Shown piece after piece: positions 1 through 9,176 of a stretch of DNA of 64,000 nucleotides. The notes under the pieces were generated by a model. It worked only from the letters and a program-made list of their open reading frames with translations. It did no database searches and was not told the origin of the DNA. Location: NCBI RefSeq assembly GCF_014207425.1, contig NZ_JACHFF010000001.1, positions 868,001 to 932,000 of the forward strand, written 5' to 3'. The stretch is from Jeotgalicoccus coquinae. Lineage in GTDB: Bacteria > Bacillota > Bacilli > Staphylococcales > Salinicoccaceae. Both the position numbers and the translations under genes were made by a program. The number at the start of each line of letters is the position of its first letter. The stretch's first letter is position 1.

Positions 1-332
1 ATAAACTGAATCAGGTCTTTACGAATTTAATCGATAATGCAATACGCTATACAAAAGCGGGCGATGTGATTACAATAAATATTGCAGAAGATGAAAAAGG
101 CTGTGTGGAAATTAAAGTCAGCGATACCGGAACCGGCATAAAACGCGAAAATATTAAGCATATATTCGAGCGCTTTTATAAAGTGGACGAGGCGCGGACG
201 AGAGGAAAACACGGTACCGGACTTGGTCTGTATATCGTCAGCAACATTATCACGAAGCACGGCGGGACGATTACAGCAGACAGCATCTTCGGAGAAGGTA
301 CGACATTTACAATAAAACTACCTAAAGAATAG
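1..332 (+). CDS. srrB: Sensor histidine kinase, C-terminal end only (SrrB/ResE type)
   Basis: The 5' part lies outside the window; the reading frame is open from base 3. What is visible is the ATP-binding HATPase_c domain: an N-box (NLIDNAIRY), a G1 box (DTGTGI), an F-box (FERFYKVDE) and a G2 box (GTGLGLYIVSN), ending KLPKE. These are the nucleotide-binding motifs of an orthodox membrane sensor kinase. The gene is followed after only a few bases by a RibU-type riboflavin transporter, then by a ferredoxin gene. This is the order I recall downstream of srrAB in S. aureus and resDE in Bacillus. The assignment to the respiratory-response kinase SrrB therefore rests on neighbourhood; another kinase class cannot be excluded from the ATPase domain alone. 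Confidence 0.8.
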   Translation, partial: KLNQVFTNLIDNAIRYTKAGDVITINIAEDEKGCVEIKVSDTGTGIKRENIKHIFERFYKVDEARTRGKHGTGLGLYIVSNIITKHGGTITADSIFGEGTTFTIKLPKE

Positions 333-347
333 AAAGGAATGAGCCAC

Positions 348-899
348 TTGGACAGACAGCGCCTGAGAAAGATTATTTACATCAGTATATTAAGTGCACT
401 GGCATTCATTCTGATGCTGATACAATTTCCGCTGCCGTTCCTGCCGCCATTCTTAATGCTTGATTTATCAGATATCCCGCCCTTTATCGGATTCATAATG
501 TTCGGAGGCATCGGCGGATCATTAATCATCATTATGAAAATCGTGCTGTACAGCATACTGATGGCCAGCGAACCAATCGGACCGATAGCAAACCTGCTTG
601 CAGCATTTTCATTCCTGCTGCCTGTATACTTTTTCTATTACAAACGTAAAACAGCGAAAAGTCTTATTATGGGATTCGTTGCAGGAACGATTGTGCTGAC
701 ACTCGCACTTGCAGTGCTGAACTACTTTGTGCTGCTGCCGGCATACGGCATGATTGTCGACCAGACAGACGTTATCAATAACCTGCGTACGGTAATCACA
801 GCGGGAATTATCCCGTTCAATATCGTTAAAGGGATTATTCTGAGTCTGGTATGTTATGTAATTTATAAAAAAGCAATCCCTGTTCTGATGAACAGATAA
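348..899 (+). CDS. ribU: Riboflavin ECF transporter S component RibU
   Basis: A hydrophobic protein of about 183 residues with five or six membrane segments. It resembles RibU/FmnP, the substrate-binding S component that takes up riboflavin with the shared energy-coupling module EcfAA'T. The stretch DLSDIPPFIG and the later GPIANLLAAFSFLLPV are typical of the family. An ATG at 339 directly abuts the AAAGGA Shine-Dalgarno sequence, with no spacer. The TTG at 348 has a 9-base spacer and is the likelier start (MDRQRLRKIIYIS). No FMN riboswitch is visible upstream: the gene begins about 15 bases after the kinase stop and is probably cotranscribed with it. A strong hairpin with a T-run follows. 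Confidence 0.88.
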   Translation: MDRQRLRKIIYISILSALAFILMLIQFPLPFLPPFLMLDLSDIPPFIGFIMFGGIGGSLIIIMKIVLYSILMASEPIGPIANLLAAFSFLLPVYFFYYKRKTAKSLIMGFVAGTIVLTLALAVLNYFVLLPAYGMIVDQTDVINNLRTVITAGIIPFNIVKGIILSLVCYVIYKKAIPVLMNR

Positions 900-911
900 T
901 AATTGGAGAGT

Positions 912-949
912 CATCCGGTACTGAAGAAAGTGCCGGGTGTCTTTTTGTT
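912..949 (+). terminator. Rho-independent terminator after ribU
   Basis: CATCCGGTACT pairs with AGTGCCGGGTG across a 6-base loop (11 pairs including G-U), followed by CTTTTTGTTT. It closes the kinase-ribU transcript. Confidence 0.88.
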
Positions 950-1032
950 TTGGGGTGGGGTTGTATGTGTGCGTGTGCGGCTTTTTTAGGGATAGAGGAC
1001 TACTGTGGGATGAAGTTAGCCATTTGGACGTT

Positions 1033-1483
1033 TTAAAGTACGACGTCAGATCACCGTCGTATTCGAAAGCGTGTTAAAGTACGACGCCGGATCAACGTCG
1101 TATCCGAAAGCGTGTTAAAGTACGACACCGGATCAACGTCGTATTCGAAAGCGTGTTAAAGTACGACGTCAGATCAACGTCGTATTCGAAAGCGTGTTAA
1201 AGTACGACGTCAGATCACCGTCGTATTCGAAAGCGTGTTAAAGTACGACACCGGATCACCGTCGTATTCGAAAGCGTGTTAAAGTACGACGCCGGATCAC
1301 CGTCGTATCCGAAAGCGTGTTAAAGTACGACACCGGATCACCGTCGTATCCGAAAGCGTGTTAAAGTACGACACCGGATCACCGTCGTTTCCGAAAGCGT
1401 GTTAAAGTACGACGTCAGATCACCGTCGTATTCGAAAGCGTGTTAAAGTACGACACCGGATCACCGTCGTATCCGAAAGCCGC
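1033..1483. repeat. Array of eleven 41-bp tandem repeats with an internal inverted repeat
   Basis: The word TTAAAGTACGAC recurs at 1033, 1074, 1115, 1156, 1197, 1238, 1279, 1320, 1361, 1402 and 1443, exactly 41 bp apart. A degraded twelfth copy (TCAAAGTAC) starts at 1484. Each unit contains TACGAC(G) ... (C)GTCGTA, a 6-7 bp inverted repeat around a 9-11 base centre. The centre exists in a few variants (GTCAGATCA, GCCGGATCA, ACCGGATCA). No supported ORF crosses it. It fills the gap between the ribU terminator and the terminator of the convergent fer gene. The rest of the gap (950-1032) is G/T-rich and shows nothing I can name. Confidence 0.97.
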
Positions 1484-1513
1484 TCAAAGTACAAAATCCT
1501 TCATCATCCATAA

Positions 1514-1548
1514 CAAAAAAAGGACGAGACCTGCGGCCTCATCCTTTT
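1514..1548 (-). terminator. Terminator of fer (minus strand)
   Basis: Read on the minus strand, AAAGGATGAGGCC pairs with GGTCTCGTCCTTT around a 3-base loop, followed by a run of T. It lies 13 bases beyond the fer stop codon. Confidence 0.88.
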
Positions 1549-1560
1549 ATCTGTTAAAAT

Positions 1561-1827
<267 letters not shown>

Positions 1828-1931
1828 TTAACGTTTACGATTAGTTCATAACTAATATTAAGAGAAAATCGAAAATTTATCAATGAACAATCATTGAACT
1901 CGTGAACAATACGCCGGAAGTATGATAACTC

Positions 1932-1960
1932 TTTAAATGTCCATACAAACAATATATAAT
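1932..1960 (+). promoter_or_regulatory. Probable sigma-A promoter of the LysM gene
   Basis: TTTAAA (1932-1937), 17-base spacer, perfect -10 TATAAT (1955-1960). This would start transcription about 30 bases before the coding sequence at 1995. Prediction from consensus only. Confidence 0.55.
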
Positions 1961-1994
1961 TAAATCAAGAATCAAGTTACTAGGAGAATGCGCT

Positions 1995-3080
1995 ATGAAA
2001 GATGATTTTTACAAAGATATTAAGCATAAGCGTGCACAGGATGAGAAATCTAGTAAAACAGGTGCAGGTAACAAAAAGGCAAATGAACCAAAAAAAGAAA
2101 CTCTGAGCCGCAGTGCACGACATAAATCCAAAGAGGCCGGCGAACACAAACAGCCGGATAAAAAAGTGCCGCCGAAAAAACAGCAGCAGAAAGAAAATAA
2201 CATTACCGGTAAGCTGAAAGGATATTTCAGCGCTGAGAATGCAGCGAAAGGGAAAGCATTATTTGCCGGAACTTTAGCTAAGTATCAGAAACGGATTAAG
2301 AATGAGCTTAAGATATCGAAAGAGAAACTTGGCAGCATCGGTGCTGCGAAGGCGGCATCGAAGAAGCCTGAGAAGGAAAACGGGAACAAAAAGAAACGCA
2401 TGCTTCCATGGGGTTTTGCTGTTCTGATTTTACTTCCGCTCACAGTCTTATTGGCATTTTTAATATTTTCCAACTTCTGGCCGTCGCTGAACGATGAAAT
2501 TCAGCTCGCCAGCGAGAACTCTTCTGAAGAGACAGCTGAAAACAGTGAAGCAGCAGATGATAAAGAATCGAATGAAGAAATCAACAAAGAGCTTGAAGCT
2601 CAAAAAGCCGAGCTCGAACGGCGCCTGGCTGAAAACCGCAATGAAGATCTAAGCTCGAAAAATATTGAAGCAAACTATTCACAGGAAGAACTTCTCGAAC
2701 TGGAAGATGCAGCACTTGCTGCGATCCGGAGCAAGGAAGATGGTTCTGATGAAGAAGATGCGGCATCAGACAGCGCTGCAAAAAAAGAAGCAGCAGAAGA
2801 TAAAGATTCTGACTCAGCTGAAGAAGACCCGGAATCGGCATCAGAAACAAAACCTGAAACTGATTCGGCAGAGAGTGAGACTGAAACAGACACTGATTCG
2901 GATTCATCAGAAACACAAAATGCAAATGCATCACACGTCGTAACGGCACAGGATAACCTTTACCGTATTGCGATTCAGTACTACGGCGACGGCAGTGCCG
3001 AGAACGTTCAGCGCATCATGGAAGCGAACGGTGTCACACCGGACAACCTGACTGTCGGACAGGAACTTATAATACCGTAA
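1995..3080 (+). CDS. LysM-domain membrane protein, EbpS/YpbE-like
   Basis: 361 residues in four parts. The first is a highly charged Lys/Glu-rich N-terminal region (about 1-135) that would be cytoplasmic. Next is one strong membrane segment (about 137-159, beginning LPWGFAVLILLPLTV). Then comes a low-complexity Glu/Ser/Asp-rich segment (about 170-310), and finally a C-terminal LysM peptidoglycan-binding domain (about 312-361, VVTAQDNLYRIAIQYYGDG). The architecture and the location upstream of cmk match S. aureus EbpS (elastin-binding protein) and B. subtilis YpbE. A role at the cell wall follows from the LysM domain; elastin binding should not be assumed. The gene may be cotranscribed with cmk, 18 bases downstream. 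Confidence 0.82.
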   Translation: MKDDFYKDIKHKRAQDEKSSKTGAGNKKANEPKKETLSRSARHKSKEAGEHKQPDKKVPPKKQQQKENNITGKLKGYFSAENAAKGKALFAGTLAKYQKRIKNELKISKEKLGSIGAAKAASKKPEKENGNKKKRMLPWGFAVLILLPLTVLLAFLIFSNFWPSLNDEIQLASENSSEETAENSEAADDKESNEEINKELEAQKAELERRLAENRNEDLSSKNIEANYSQEELLELEDAALAAIRSKEDGSDEEDAASDSAAKKEAAEDKDSDSAEEDPESASETKPETDSAESETETDTDSDSSETQNANASHVVTAQDNLYRIAIQYYGDGSAENVQRIMEANGVTPDNLTVGQELIIP

Positions 3081-3098
3081 ATGAAAGTAGGCCATTAA

Positions 3099-3752
3099 AT
3101 GTCACATATCAGCATCGCAATTGACGGTCCGGCTGCAGCCGGCAAGAGTACAATTGCAAAACGCGTCGCAAAAAAATTAGAGTATCTATATATTGATACG
3201 GGTGCAATGTACCGTGCAGTTACGCTGTACGTACTGGAGCACGGGGACGACATCATTCAGAATATCAGTAATCATGTCCACATTACATTCGGCATCAACG
3301 ATGAAGTATACTTAAACGATAAAGATGTCTCTGCAGAAATCCGTTCACCGGAAGTTACAAATAACGTGAGCCGTGTCGCGGCAATCGGCGAAGTCAGAAC
3401 TTATCTGGTCGATATGCAGCGTGAAATCAGCACGACGTCAAGCGTCGTAATGGACGGCAGGGATATCGGCACGACAGTGCTGCCTGATGCAGAAGTTAAA
3501 ATATTTATGCAGGCGTCACCGAAAGTCAGAGCCGAACGCAGACTTCTTGAAGAAACTGCACGCGGCAACGACATCGATCTTGAAACTCTGACAGCGGAAA
3601 TTATCCGCCGCGATGAGATTGACAGCACAAGAGAAATTTCACCGCTTGTACAGGCTGACGATGCAGTGCTTCTCGATACGAGCCATTTATCGATTGAAGA
3701 AGCCGAAGCAAAAATTATTCAGCTGGTGAAAGACAAACTGGAGGTACAATAA
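3099..3752 (+). CDS. cmk: Cytidylate kinase
   Basis: 217 residues. It phosphorylates CMP/dCMP with ATP in pyrimidine nucleotide recycling. The P-loop [13 protein letters not shown] is at the N terminus, followed by [12 protein letters not shown] and DGRDIGT of the substrate-binding region, and the family-typical [14 protein letters not shown] near the end. Length and motifs are standard for Cmk. The stop codon abuts the plsC start (GGAGG lies inside the end of cmk), so the two are translationally linked. Confidence 0.97.
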   Translation: MSHISIAIDGPAAAGKSTIAKRVAKKLEYLYIDTGAMYRAVTLYVLEHGDDIIQNISNHVHITFGINDEVYLNDKDVSAEIRSPEVTNNVSRVAAIGEVRTYLVDMQREISTTSSVVMDGRDIGTTVLPDAEVKIFMQASPKVRAERRLLEETARGNDIDLETLTAEIIRRDEIDSTREISPLVQADDAVLLDTSHLSIEEAEAKIIQLVKDKLEVQ

Positions 3753-4334
3753 ATGATGTATGAATTTGCGAAATTTTTATTAAAAGTATATTACAAATTT
3801 AGATTTAAAATGACGTTCATCGGCGCAGACAGAGTACCGTCGGACGGTCCGGTGATGCTTTGTTCCAACCACGTGTCGGATTTCGATCCGCCGCTTATCG
3901 GTCTCGGACTCCGCCGTCAGCTGTCGTTCTTTGCGAAAAAAGAATTGTTCGAGCTGCCGGTCATCGGTAAAGCATTCCCGAACCTGAATGCTATTCCGGT
4001 GTCACGCGGAAAAAGTGACAGATCAGCACTTAAAACTTCGATCAATGCATTAAAAGAAGACCGCTGTCTGTTAATTTTCCCTGAAGGAAGCCGCAACAAA
4101 GGCGACGTGTCGAAACTGCAGAATCTGCAGGAAGGCGCGAGCTTTATCGCTTCGAAATCCGAAGCACCGATTGTACCCGTTATTATTAAAGGCGAGTATA
4201 ATCGTAAAAAGGGTGTTACAATAATATACGGCAAGCCGATTAATACTAAAGAATTTCTTGCCGCAGGAAATACACGCAAAGATTTAACACGTGAATTGGA
4301 GAAAAATCTTAACAATTTACTATTTTCTGAATAA
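3753..4334 (+). CDS. plsC: 1-acyl-sn-glycerol-3-phosphate acyltransferase
   Basis: 193 residues. Transfers an acyl chain to lysophosphatidic acid to give phosphatidic acid at the inner face of the membrane. The acyltransferase signature NHVSDFDPP (H-x4-D) is near residue 38, and the second motif FPEGSRNKGD is near residue 110. Both belong to the PlsC family. The start ATG at 3753 is 8 bases after GGAGG; an in-frame ATG follows immediately. The cmk-plsC-S1 protein order is common in Bacilli. Confidence 0.93.
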   Translation: MMYEFAKFLLKVYYKFRFKMTFIGADRVPSDGPVMLCSNHVSDFDPPLIGLGLRRQLSFFAKKELFELPVIGKAFPNLNAIPVSRGKSDRSALKTSINALKEDRCLLIFPEGSRNKGDVSKLQNLQEGASFIASKSEAPIVPVIIKGEYNRKKGVTIIYGKPINTKEFLAAGNTRKDLTRELEKNLNNLLFSE

Positions 4335-4403
4335 TCACTTGACAAAAGGTTCGAATTGTAAGAAGTTAAATATATACATTGTATAGTAATTGGAGGCAAG
4401 CAC

Positions 4404-5654
4404 ATGGCGACAGAAGACATTAAGAACGAAGAATCAAACATTGAAGAAACACAGGTAAACGATGCACCTGACAACAGCGAAGAAGTACAGAACGAAACTG
4501 AGACGGCTGAAAACAGTCCGTTTGCAGTTGGAGACACAGTAACAGGTAAGATTTTTAACATCGAAGACAAGTTTGTAAAAGTTCAAGTAGATGATTCTGA
4601 TTACGAAGGCATAATTCCAATCAGTCAGCTTACAAACAAACGTATCGAGCACCCGAATGATATTATTGCACTTGACGATGCAGTCACGGCAACAGTTATC
4701 AAAGTTGAAGATGATGCTAAAAACATTATTATTTCAATCCGCAAGCTCGACGAACAAAAAGCATACGAAGATTTAAAACAGAAACAGGATGCTGATGCAA
4801 CGCTTGAAGGTACTGTTGTAGAAGCAGTTAAAGCCGGCCTTGTACTGGACGTCGGCGTGAGAGGATTTATTCCTGCATCACTTCTTTCTGATGAATATAT
4901 TGAAGACCTTGAGCAATTCAACGGTCAGACTCTGGAAGTTAAAGTCGAAGATATCGATCAGGAGAAAAACAGAGTAATTCTTAACCGCAAACGTATCGTT
5001 GAAGGTGAGAAATCGAAAGAACGCCAGGCTGAGTTAGAAGACCTGGAAGTCGGCAGCATCATCGAAGGTGAAGTTGTCCGCACTACTACTTTCGGTGCAT
5101 TCATCAACATCGGCAGCGTAGACGGTCTTGCTCACATTTCTGAATTAAGTTACAGCCGTGTAAACAGCGTCGAAGATGCTGTTGAAATCGGACAGAAAGT
5201 TCAGGTTAAAGTTCTTGATGTAAATCCTGAGCAGGAACGTATCAGCTTATCTGTTAAACAGGCAGGCGAATCTCCGTTCAACAAATTTATCGATGCGCAC
5301 AACACAGGCGATGTTTTAACAGGTACTGTTAAACGCTTAGTTGATTTCGGTGCTTTCGTTGAAGTTGAACCTGGTGTTGAAGGTCTTGTGCACATTTCTG
5401 AAATTGCACACGAACACGTTAACGTACCGGGAGACGTACTGAAAGAAGAACAGGAAATTGAAGTGAAAATCATCGGTCTGGATTCAGACAACGAGAAAAT
5501 TTCATTATCAATTAAAGCTTTAGAATCAGCTCCGGCTAAGCCGAAACAGGCTAAGCGCGAAGAAAATACACAAGTTTACACAGATGATACTGACGACGAC
5601 GCACCAACTTTAGGTGACGTATTCGGAGATCGTTTCAAAAACTTGGATTTATAA
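4404..5654 (+). CDS. rpsA: Ribosomal protein S1-like RNA-binding protein with four S1 domains
   Basis: 416 residues. After an acidic N-terminal leader of about 40 residues come four S1 (OB-fold) repeats, for example VGDTVTGKIFNIEDKFVKV, EVVRTTTFGAFINIG and GTVKRLVDFGAFVEVEPGV. Each is followed by the usual GLAHISEL/GLVHISEI motif. Low-GC Gram-positives carry this shorter S1 homologue (YpfD) instead of the six-domain E. coli S1. It binds RNA, but whether it is a true ribosomal subunit is uncertain. TTGGAGG precedes the ATG. A TTGACA at 4339 may be a -35 element, but I see no good -10 at standard spacing. A perfect terminator follows. Confidence 0.9.
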   Translation: MATEDIKNEESNIEETQVNDAPDNSEEVQNETETAENSPFAVGDTVTGKIFNIEDKFVKVQVDDSDYEGIIPISQLTNKRIEHPNDIIALDDAVTATVIKVEDDAKNIIISIRKLDEQKAYEDLKQKQDADATLEGTVVEAVKAGLVLDVGVRGFIPASLLSDEYIEDLEQFNGQTLEVKVEDIDQEKNRVILNRKRIVEGEKSKERQAELEDLEVGSIIEGEVVRTTTFGAFINIGSVDGLAHISELSYSRVNSVEDAVEIGQKVQVKVLDVNPEQERISLSVKQAGESPFNKFIDAHNTGDVLTGTVKRLVDFGAFVEVEPGVEGLVHISEIAHEHVNVPGDVLKEEQEIEVKIIGLDSDNEKISLSIKALESAPAKPKQAKREENTQVYTDDTDDDAPTLGDVFGDRFKNLDL

Positions 5655-5671
5655 TATTAGACTCACTCATA

Positions 5672-5703
5672 AATAAAGAGCGATGATACTATCGCTCTTT
5701 ATT
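5672..5703 (+). terminator. Terminator after the S1 gene
   Basis: AATAAAGAGCGAT and ATCGCTCTTTATT form a perfect 13-bp stem with a 6-base loop, followed by TTATTTG. Confidence 0.9.
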
Positions 5704-5744
5704 TTATTTGTGTTAAAATAAATGTGCATACAGGGAGGGTAACA

Positions 5745-7058
5745 ATGTATAAACCAACAGTAGCAGTAGTAGGGCGGCCGAACGTCGGCAAGTCCACGCT
5801 TTTTAACAGAATTATCGGAGAAAGAAAGGCAATTGTCGAAGATTCTCCAGGTGTTACAAGAGACAGATTGTACGCCGAAGGTGACTGGTTAAATTACACT
5901 TTTAATTTAATCGATACCGGCGGTATTGAAATTAAAGATGAACCGTTTCAGCAGCAGATTAAAATGCAGGCTGAAATTGCGATTCTTGAAGCAGATGTTA
6001 TTTTAATGATTGTGAACGGCAGAGACGGTGTAACGAGCGACGATTTATTCGTTGCGCGTATTTTACAGAAATCCAAGAAACCCGTTGTTCTTGCAGTAAA
6101 CAAAATTGATAACTATGAAATGCGCAGTGAAATATACGAGTTCTACCAGCTTGGTCTCGGAGAGCCGTGGCCGGTTTCAGGTTCACACGGTCTCGGACTC
6201 GGAGATGCGCTGGATGAAGTTGTCCAGCACTTTAAATCACTGGAAACAGAAGTTGAAGAAGATCCATCGGTTAAAGTATCTTTAATCGGACGTCCGAATG
6301 TTGGTAAATCCAGCCTGGTAAACGCAATTCTCGGCGAGGAACGTGTTATCGTTTCCGATATAGCCGGTACGACACGCGACGCGGTCGATACGGCATATAC
6401 ATACGAAGATCAGCCATTCACATTAATCGATACTGCAGGTATGAGAAAGCGCGGTAAAGTATACGAAGCAACCGAGAAATACTCAGTGCTCCGTGCGACA
6501 CGCGCAATTGAACGTTCCGATGTTGTTCTCGTCGTGTTAAACGGTGAAGAAGGCATACGTGAACAGGATAAAAGAATTGCAGGACTTGCCCATGAGGCCG
6601 GACGTGCGATTATTATCGTCGTCAACAAATGGGATGCAGTCGAAAAAGATGAAAAGACTATGCGTGAATTCGAACTGGAAATCCGTTCGAACTTCCAGTA
6701 TCTGGACTACGCACCGATTACTTTCGTCTCGGCAATGACTAAAGTCCGTCTTAAAACGTTATTCCCGCTTATTCAAGAGGCGTATGCATCGAGTCATATG
6801 CGCGTGAAGTCGAGCACACTGAACGAAGTGCTCGTAGACAGCGTCAGCATGAATCCGACACCGACAGACTCCACAGGCCGCCGTTTAAGCATCTATTACG
6901 GTACACAGGTCAGTGTCGGACCTCCGACATTCGTTCTGTTTGTGAACGACGTGGAGCTGATGCATTTCAGTTACAGAAGGTATATCGAGAATCAGCTGCG
7001 TAAAGCATTTGATTTTACAGGTACACCGATCCATATCATCACCCGCAAAAGAAATTAG
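5745..7058 (+). CDS. der: Ribosome biogenesis GTPase Der (EngA)
   Basis: 437 residues with the tandem GTPase layout diagnostic of Der. G domain 1 has [12 protein letters not shown] near residue 9, DTGG and NKID. G domain 2 has [12 protein letters not shown] near residue 182, DTAGM and NKWD. A C-terminal KH-like domain ends in TRKRN. Der acts in 50S subunit maturation. The ATG at 5745 is chosen because it follows GGGAGGG with normal spacing; the frame opens at a GTG 21 bases earlier, before the ribosome-binding site. gpsA follows 16 bases later, as in B. subtilis. Confidence 0.97.
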   Translation: MYKPTVAVVGRPNVGKSTLFNRIIGERKAIVEDSPGVTRDRLYAEGDWLNYTFNLIDTGGIEIKDEPFQQQIKMQAEIAILEADVILMIVNGRDGVTSDDLFVARILQKSKKPVVLAVNKIDNYEMRSEIYEFYQLGLGEPWPVSGSHGLGLGDALDEVVQHFKSLETEVEEDPSVKVSLIGRPNVGKSSLVNAILGEERVIVSDIAGTTRDAVDTAYTYEDQPFTLIDTAGMRKRGKVYEATEKYSVLRATRAIERSDVVLVVLNGEEGIREQDKRIAGLAHEAGRAIIIVVNKWDAVEKDEKTMREFELEIRSNFQYLDYAPITFVSAMTKVRLKTLFPLIQEAYASSHMRVKSSTLNEVLVDSVSMNPTPTDSTGRRLSIYYGTQVSVGPPTFVLFVNDVELMHFSYRRYIENQLRKAFDFTGTPIHIITRKRN

Positions 7059-7074
7059 AAAGTAGGGTATCAAT

Positions 7075-8127
7075 ATGAACATCTCAGTCATTGGAACAGG
7101 CAGTTTTGGTACAAGCCTCTCGATGGTCTTAAATGATAATGACAATCGGGTAATGATGTACGGGAGAAATCAAGATACTGTCCTGGAAATAAACGAGTCA
7201 CACACAAACGACCGTTATTTAAAAAATATCGAATTGTCGGAAGGTATTAAGGCGACTGCCTCGCTTGAAGAAGCAGCAGCACATGCTGAACTTCTCGTAC
7301 TCGCAGTTCCCGTAAATGCAATGCGTGCTGTTGCAACGGAACTGAACGGTCTGTTAAAAAAATTAGATAAGAAGGTCCTCGTTGTGCACGTTGCAAAAGG
7401 ACTTGAACTGGACACATACAAACGCGTTTCACAGGTGCTTGAAGAAGTATTCGATGAAGACCGTGTAACAGACATCGGCGTGCTCAGCGGACCAAGCCAT
7501 GCAGAAGAAGTTGCGCTGAAACAGCCGACAACGGTATCCACAGCATCTATCCGTGAAGAAGGTGCCAAAGTTATTCAGGATGCATTTATGACGGACTACT
7601 TCAGAGTGTACGTCAATAATGATATGGTCGGGGTTGAAATCGGCGGTGCGCTGAAAAATATCGTCGCACTTGCTGTTGGTGCTTTGTCGGGCTACGGTTT
7701 CGGGGATAATCCGAAAGCCGCCGTCATTACACGCGGCCTGCACGAAATTGCACGTTTGGGTACAAAACTCGGTGCGAACCCTCTGACATTCCTCGGATTA
7801 ACAGGAATGGGCGATTTGATTGTTACAGCGACGAGCCAGCACTCGAGAAACTACCGCTGCGGCCAGATGCTTGCAGGCGGAATGTCACTGGAAGAAGCGA
7901 CAGAAAAGATGGGCATGGTCGTTGAAGGTGTCAATACGACGAGAGCAACTTATGAACTCGCAAAACAGTACGATGTCGATATGCCGATTACGAAAGTATT
8001 ATACGGTTACTTATTTAACGGCATCAGTGAAGATGAAGCTTTCAACGCGCTGATGAAGCGTGAAAAAACTTCTGAATCAGAAGGCTTGAAACAATTGCTA
8101 GAGAGTCAAATAAAAAATAGTAAATAG
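7075..8127 (+). CDS. gpsA: NAD(P)-dependent glycerol-3-phosphate dehydrogenase
   Basis: 350 residues. Reduces dihydroxyacetone phosphate to sn-glycerol 3-phosphate for phospholipid synthesis. The N-terminal dinucleotide-binding motif IGTGSFGTSL is followed by LSGPSHAEEV and GALKNIVALAVG, where the catalytic lysine lies in the family, and TGMGDLIVTATS. The length is slightly above the usual 330-345 residues. The gene sits in the conserved run der-gpsA-yphE-yphF-hup known from Bacillus. Confidence 0.97.
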   Translation: MNISVIGTGSFGTSLSMVLNDNDNRVMMYGRNQDTVLEINESHTNDRYLKNIELSEGIKATASLEEAAAHAELLVLAVPVNAMRAVATELNGLLKKLDKKVLVVHVAKGLELDTYKRVSQVLEEVFDEDRVTDIGVLSGPSHAEEVALKQPTTVSTASIREEGAKVIQDAFMTDYFRVYVNNDMVGVEIGGALKNIVALAVGALSGYGFGDNPKAAVITRGLHEIARLGTKLGANPLTFLGLTGMGDLIVTATSQHSRNYRCGQMLAGGMSLEEATEKMGMVVEGVNTTRATYELAKQYDVDMPITKVLYGYLFNGISEDEAFNALMKREKTSESEGLKQLLESQIKNSK

Positions 8128-8141
8128 TAAGAGGGAAATGT

Positions 8142-8348
8142 ATGTTTGATATTTCAAGAATGGACTTAATGTGGGTGTCATTCGTTTCTATCGGATTTAT
8201 GGCACTTGCAGCAGTATTAATTTATCTGGCAAGGTTTGTTATTACTATTCGTTTCGTCAGCGTCATTATTTCTTTAATTGCATGGGTACTGTTAATACTC
8301 GCATTTCTGCTGATGATTTTAGTCATCGGGGGATCCACACATGCGTAA
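8142..8348 (+). CDS. Small membrane protein, DUF2768 (YphE-like)
   Basis: 68 residues with two hydrophobic segments (about 8-30 and 37-62), no obvious catalytic residues and few charges. Size, two-helix form and position between gpsA and a lipoprotein gene match B. subtilis YphE (DUF2768), whose function is unknown. GAGGGAAATGT precedes the start. Its last codons overlap the start of the next gene by 8 bases. Confidence 0.75.
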   Translation: MFDISRMDLMWVSFVSIGFMALAAVLIYLARFVITIRFVSVIISLIAWVLLILAFLLMILVIGGSTHA

Positions 8349-9060
8349 ATCCGGTTTTCTTTTAACTTTCATGTTGGCGCTTCTTGTCTTAACAGGATGT
8401 ATGTATCCTGATGATCAGCGTGCAGGAAGCAATATTCCTCCGGAGACTGATATTCAGAACGTCCAGAATGCAGTCGACAACTTCCAGGAGTCAGAGGGCG
8501 GTATACTGCCGATTAAAACAACTGAAAATGCCGCGGAATATTTAAAATATCCGGTGGAGTTCACGCGCGTTGTACCCGAATACTTAAGTGAGATTCCGGT
8601 TACAGCTTACGAGAACGGCGGAACGTTCCAGTATGTTATACTCGATGCAGAAGACGAACCGGTTGTAAAAATTGCAGACCTTGCAATTATCGAAGAGCTC
8701 CGTTCGCTCCATCTCCGCCTTAACGGTATGGGCGAGCATGTGGAACTCGGTGAACAGGTCGGTCCAAACGTTTATCAGCTGGATCTTGACCATTATAACC
8801 TCGCTGACAATCCGACAGTAACGAGTCCTTATTCGGGCCGTGAACTGAACGTGTATTACAGCGGCGGTCAGGAATTCGTTATCGATTACAGAGATGATCT
8901 GAATTTAATGATTGAAAATGAAGGCCTTGAATTTGAGACAGGCGAGGACATCCGCAAAGTATTGTATGAATTTACACCAATTGTGCCGATATATGCACCT
9001 GAGATGACAGTTGATGAAAATAACGAAGCAATATTCATGACGAGTGTGCACAAAAGTTAA
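8341..9060 (+). CDS. Lipoprotein, YphF-like
   Basis: 239 residues with an N-terminal signal peptide and the lipobox LTGC (cysteine near residue 20), so the mature protein should be lipid-anchored outside the membrane. The rest is soluble, acidic and without motifs I recognise. The position immediately before hup and after a DUF2768 gene corresponds to B. subtilis yphF. Function unknown. It overlaps the upstream gene by 8 bases, which suggests translational coupling. Confidence 0.75.
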   Translation: MRKSGFLLTFMLALLVLTGCMYPDDQRAGSNIPPETDIQNVQNAVDNFQESEGGILPIKTTENAAEYLKYPVEFTRVVPEYLSEIPVTAYENGGTFQYVILDAEDEPVVKIADLAIIEELRSLHLRLNGMGEHVELGEQVGPNVYQLDLDHYNLADNPTVTSPYSGRELNVYYSGGQEFVIDYRDDLNLMIENEGLEFETGEDIRKVLYEFTPIVPIYAPEMTVDENNEAIFMTSVHKS

Positions 9061-9099
9061 TTCCAGCTGAATTTTTACAGGGAAAAACGGTTAAATCCG

Positions 9100-9128
9100 T
9101 TGCAGTCCCTACGGCCGTATGGTAAAGT
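9100..9128 (+). promoter_or_regulatory. Possible sigma-A promoter of hup
   Basis: TTGCAG (9100-9105), 17-base spacer, TAAAGT (9123-9128). The -35 is good and the -10 weak. A short inverted repeat AATGAT-AAA-ATCATT lies between it and the ribosome-binding site. Confidence 0.45.
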
Positions 9129-9176
9129 CAAAACATAATGATAAAATCATTATACAGATTATAGGAGGTCTATCAG

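Noticed and set aside
339-347. ATG start of ribU at 339
   Set aside because: It directly touches AAAGGA with no spacer; TTG at 348 is better placed. Kept as an alternative in the feature entry.
332-347. FMN riboswitch before ribU
   Set aside because: There are only about 15 bases between the kinase stop and ribU, so no aptamer fits.
1033-1483. CRISPR-like regular array
   Set aside because: The 41-bp units are repeated head to tail with no unique spacers, and no cas gene lies nearby.
2581-2949. Long alternative-frame ORFs within the LysM gene (both strands)
   Set aside because: Shadows of a low-complexity Glu/Ser/Ala-rich coding region; no ribosome-binding sites.
4339-4387. Sigma-A promoter upstream of the S1 gene
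   Set aside because: TTGACA is present, but no acceptable -10 is found at 16-18 bases; candidates at about 20 bases (TATAGT) are too uncertain to list as a feature.
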